Assembly (NCBI GenBank): GCA_947458455.1
Contig: CANGYJ010000001.1
Coordinates: 372,001-436,000, forward strand
Source of the DNA: Verrucomicrobiaceae bacterium
Lineage (GTDB): Bacteria; Verrucomicrobiota; Verrucomicrobiia; Verrucomicrobiales; Verrucomicrobiaceae
Direction of reading: 5' to 3'
Length of the DNA: 64,000 nucleotides
Every line of letters begins with the position of its first letter. Positions within the stretch are counted from its first letter, which is position 1. The position numbers were made by a program, and so were the translations under genes. Below, one piece after another: positions 64,000 to 64,000 of the stretch. The notes beneath the pieces were generated by a model that was given only the letters and a program-made list of their open reading frames with translations, had not been told where the DNA came from and ran no database searches.

Positions 64000-64000
64000 C

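Overview
The window looks like chromosomal DNA of a GC-rich member of the Verrucomicrobiota, probably near Prosthecobacter/Verrucomicrobium. The assignment is inferred from gene content and was not tested with a tree. Supporting features are two DUF1501 proteins with export signals, a planctomycete-type cytochrome c lipoprotein, a ThuA-like protein, a sulfatase with a CxPSR centre, a DMFase-like Tat protein, very GC-rich coding DNA with long antisense shadow frames, and many short palindromic interspersed repeats between genes.

Layout. 0-6.4 kb: end of an unknown gene, an MsbA-type ABC exporter, a secreted Gfo/Idh/MocA protein, and menF-menD of classical menaquinone synthesis. 6.5-20 kb: a secreted catabolic block (two DUF1501 proteins, a rhamnogalacturonan acetylesterase-like fusion, cytochrome c, ThuA, sulfatase, DMFase-like protein) interrupted by a Doc/AbrB toxin-antitoxin pair, acs and an AAA ATPase. 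20-29 kb: housekeeping genes (ruvC, NlpC/P60, rppH, a MazG-like gene, rsmH, thrS followed by a nucleotidyltransferase pair, a LysM protein, accA with a strong terminator). 29-35 kb: a VWA membrane protein coupled to an RND pump, then a scar made of gene remnants. 35-45.7 kb: a two-domain alpha/beta hydrolase, an orphan parA, a giant secreted propeller-like protein and a SWIM-SNF2 helicase.

46-54 kb is a Type I restriction-modification island. hsdM and hsdS are intact, but hsdR carries both a frameshift and an in-frame stop. A protein of unknown function and a four-helix-bundle gene bracketed by inverted repeats lie between hsdR and hsdM. 54-58.4 kb is a graveyard of truncated genes and repeats around a SUMF1-domain protein. 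58.4-64 kb returns to core genes (PcrA/UvrD-like helicase, a beta-hydroxyacid dehydrogenase, glnS) and ends in a PIN-domain gene cut by the window edge.

The most unusual pattern is that three unrelated coding sequences (menD, the DMFase-like gene and the double hydrolase) each contain a palindromic element that keeps the reading frame (about 103, exactly 57 and exactly 54 bp). Relatives of two of them also lie between genes here. This resembles the protein-coding palindromic elements of Rickettsia, but in a different phylum and with different sequences. No tRNA, rRNA, CRISPR array, transposase or replication origin was recognised.
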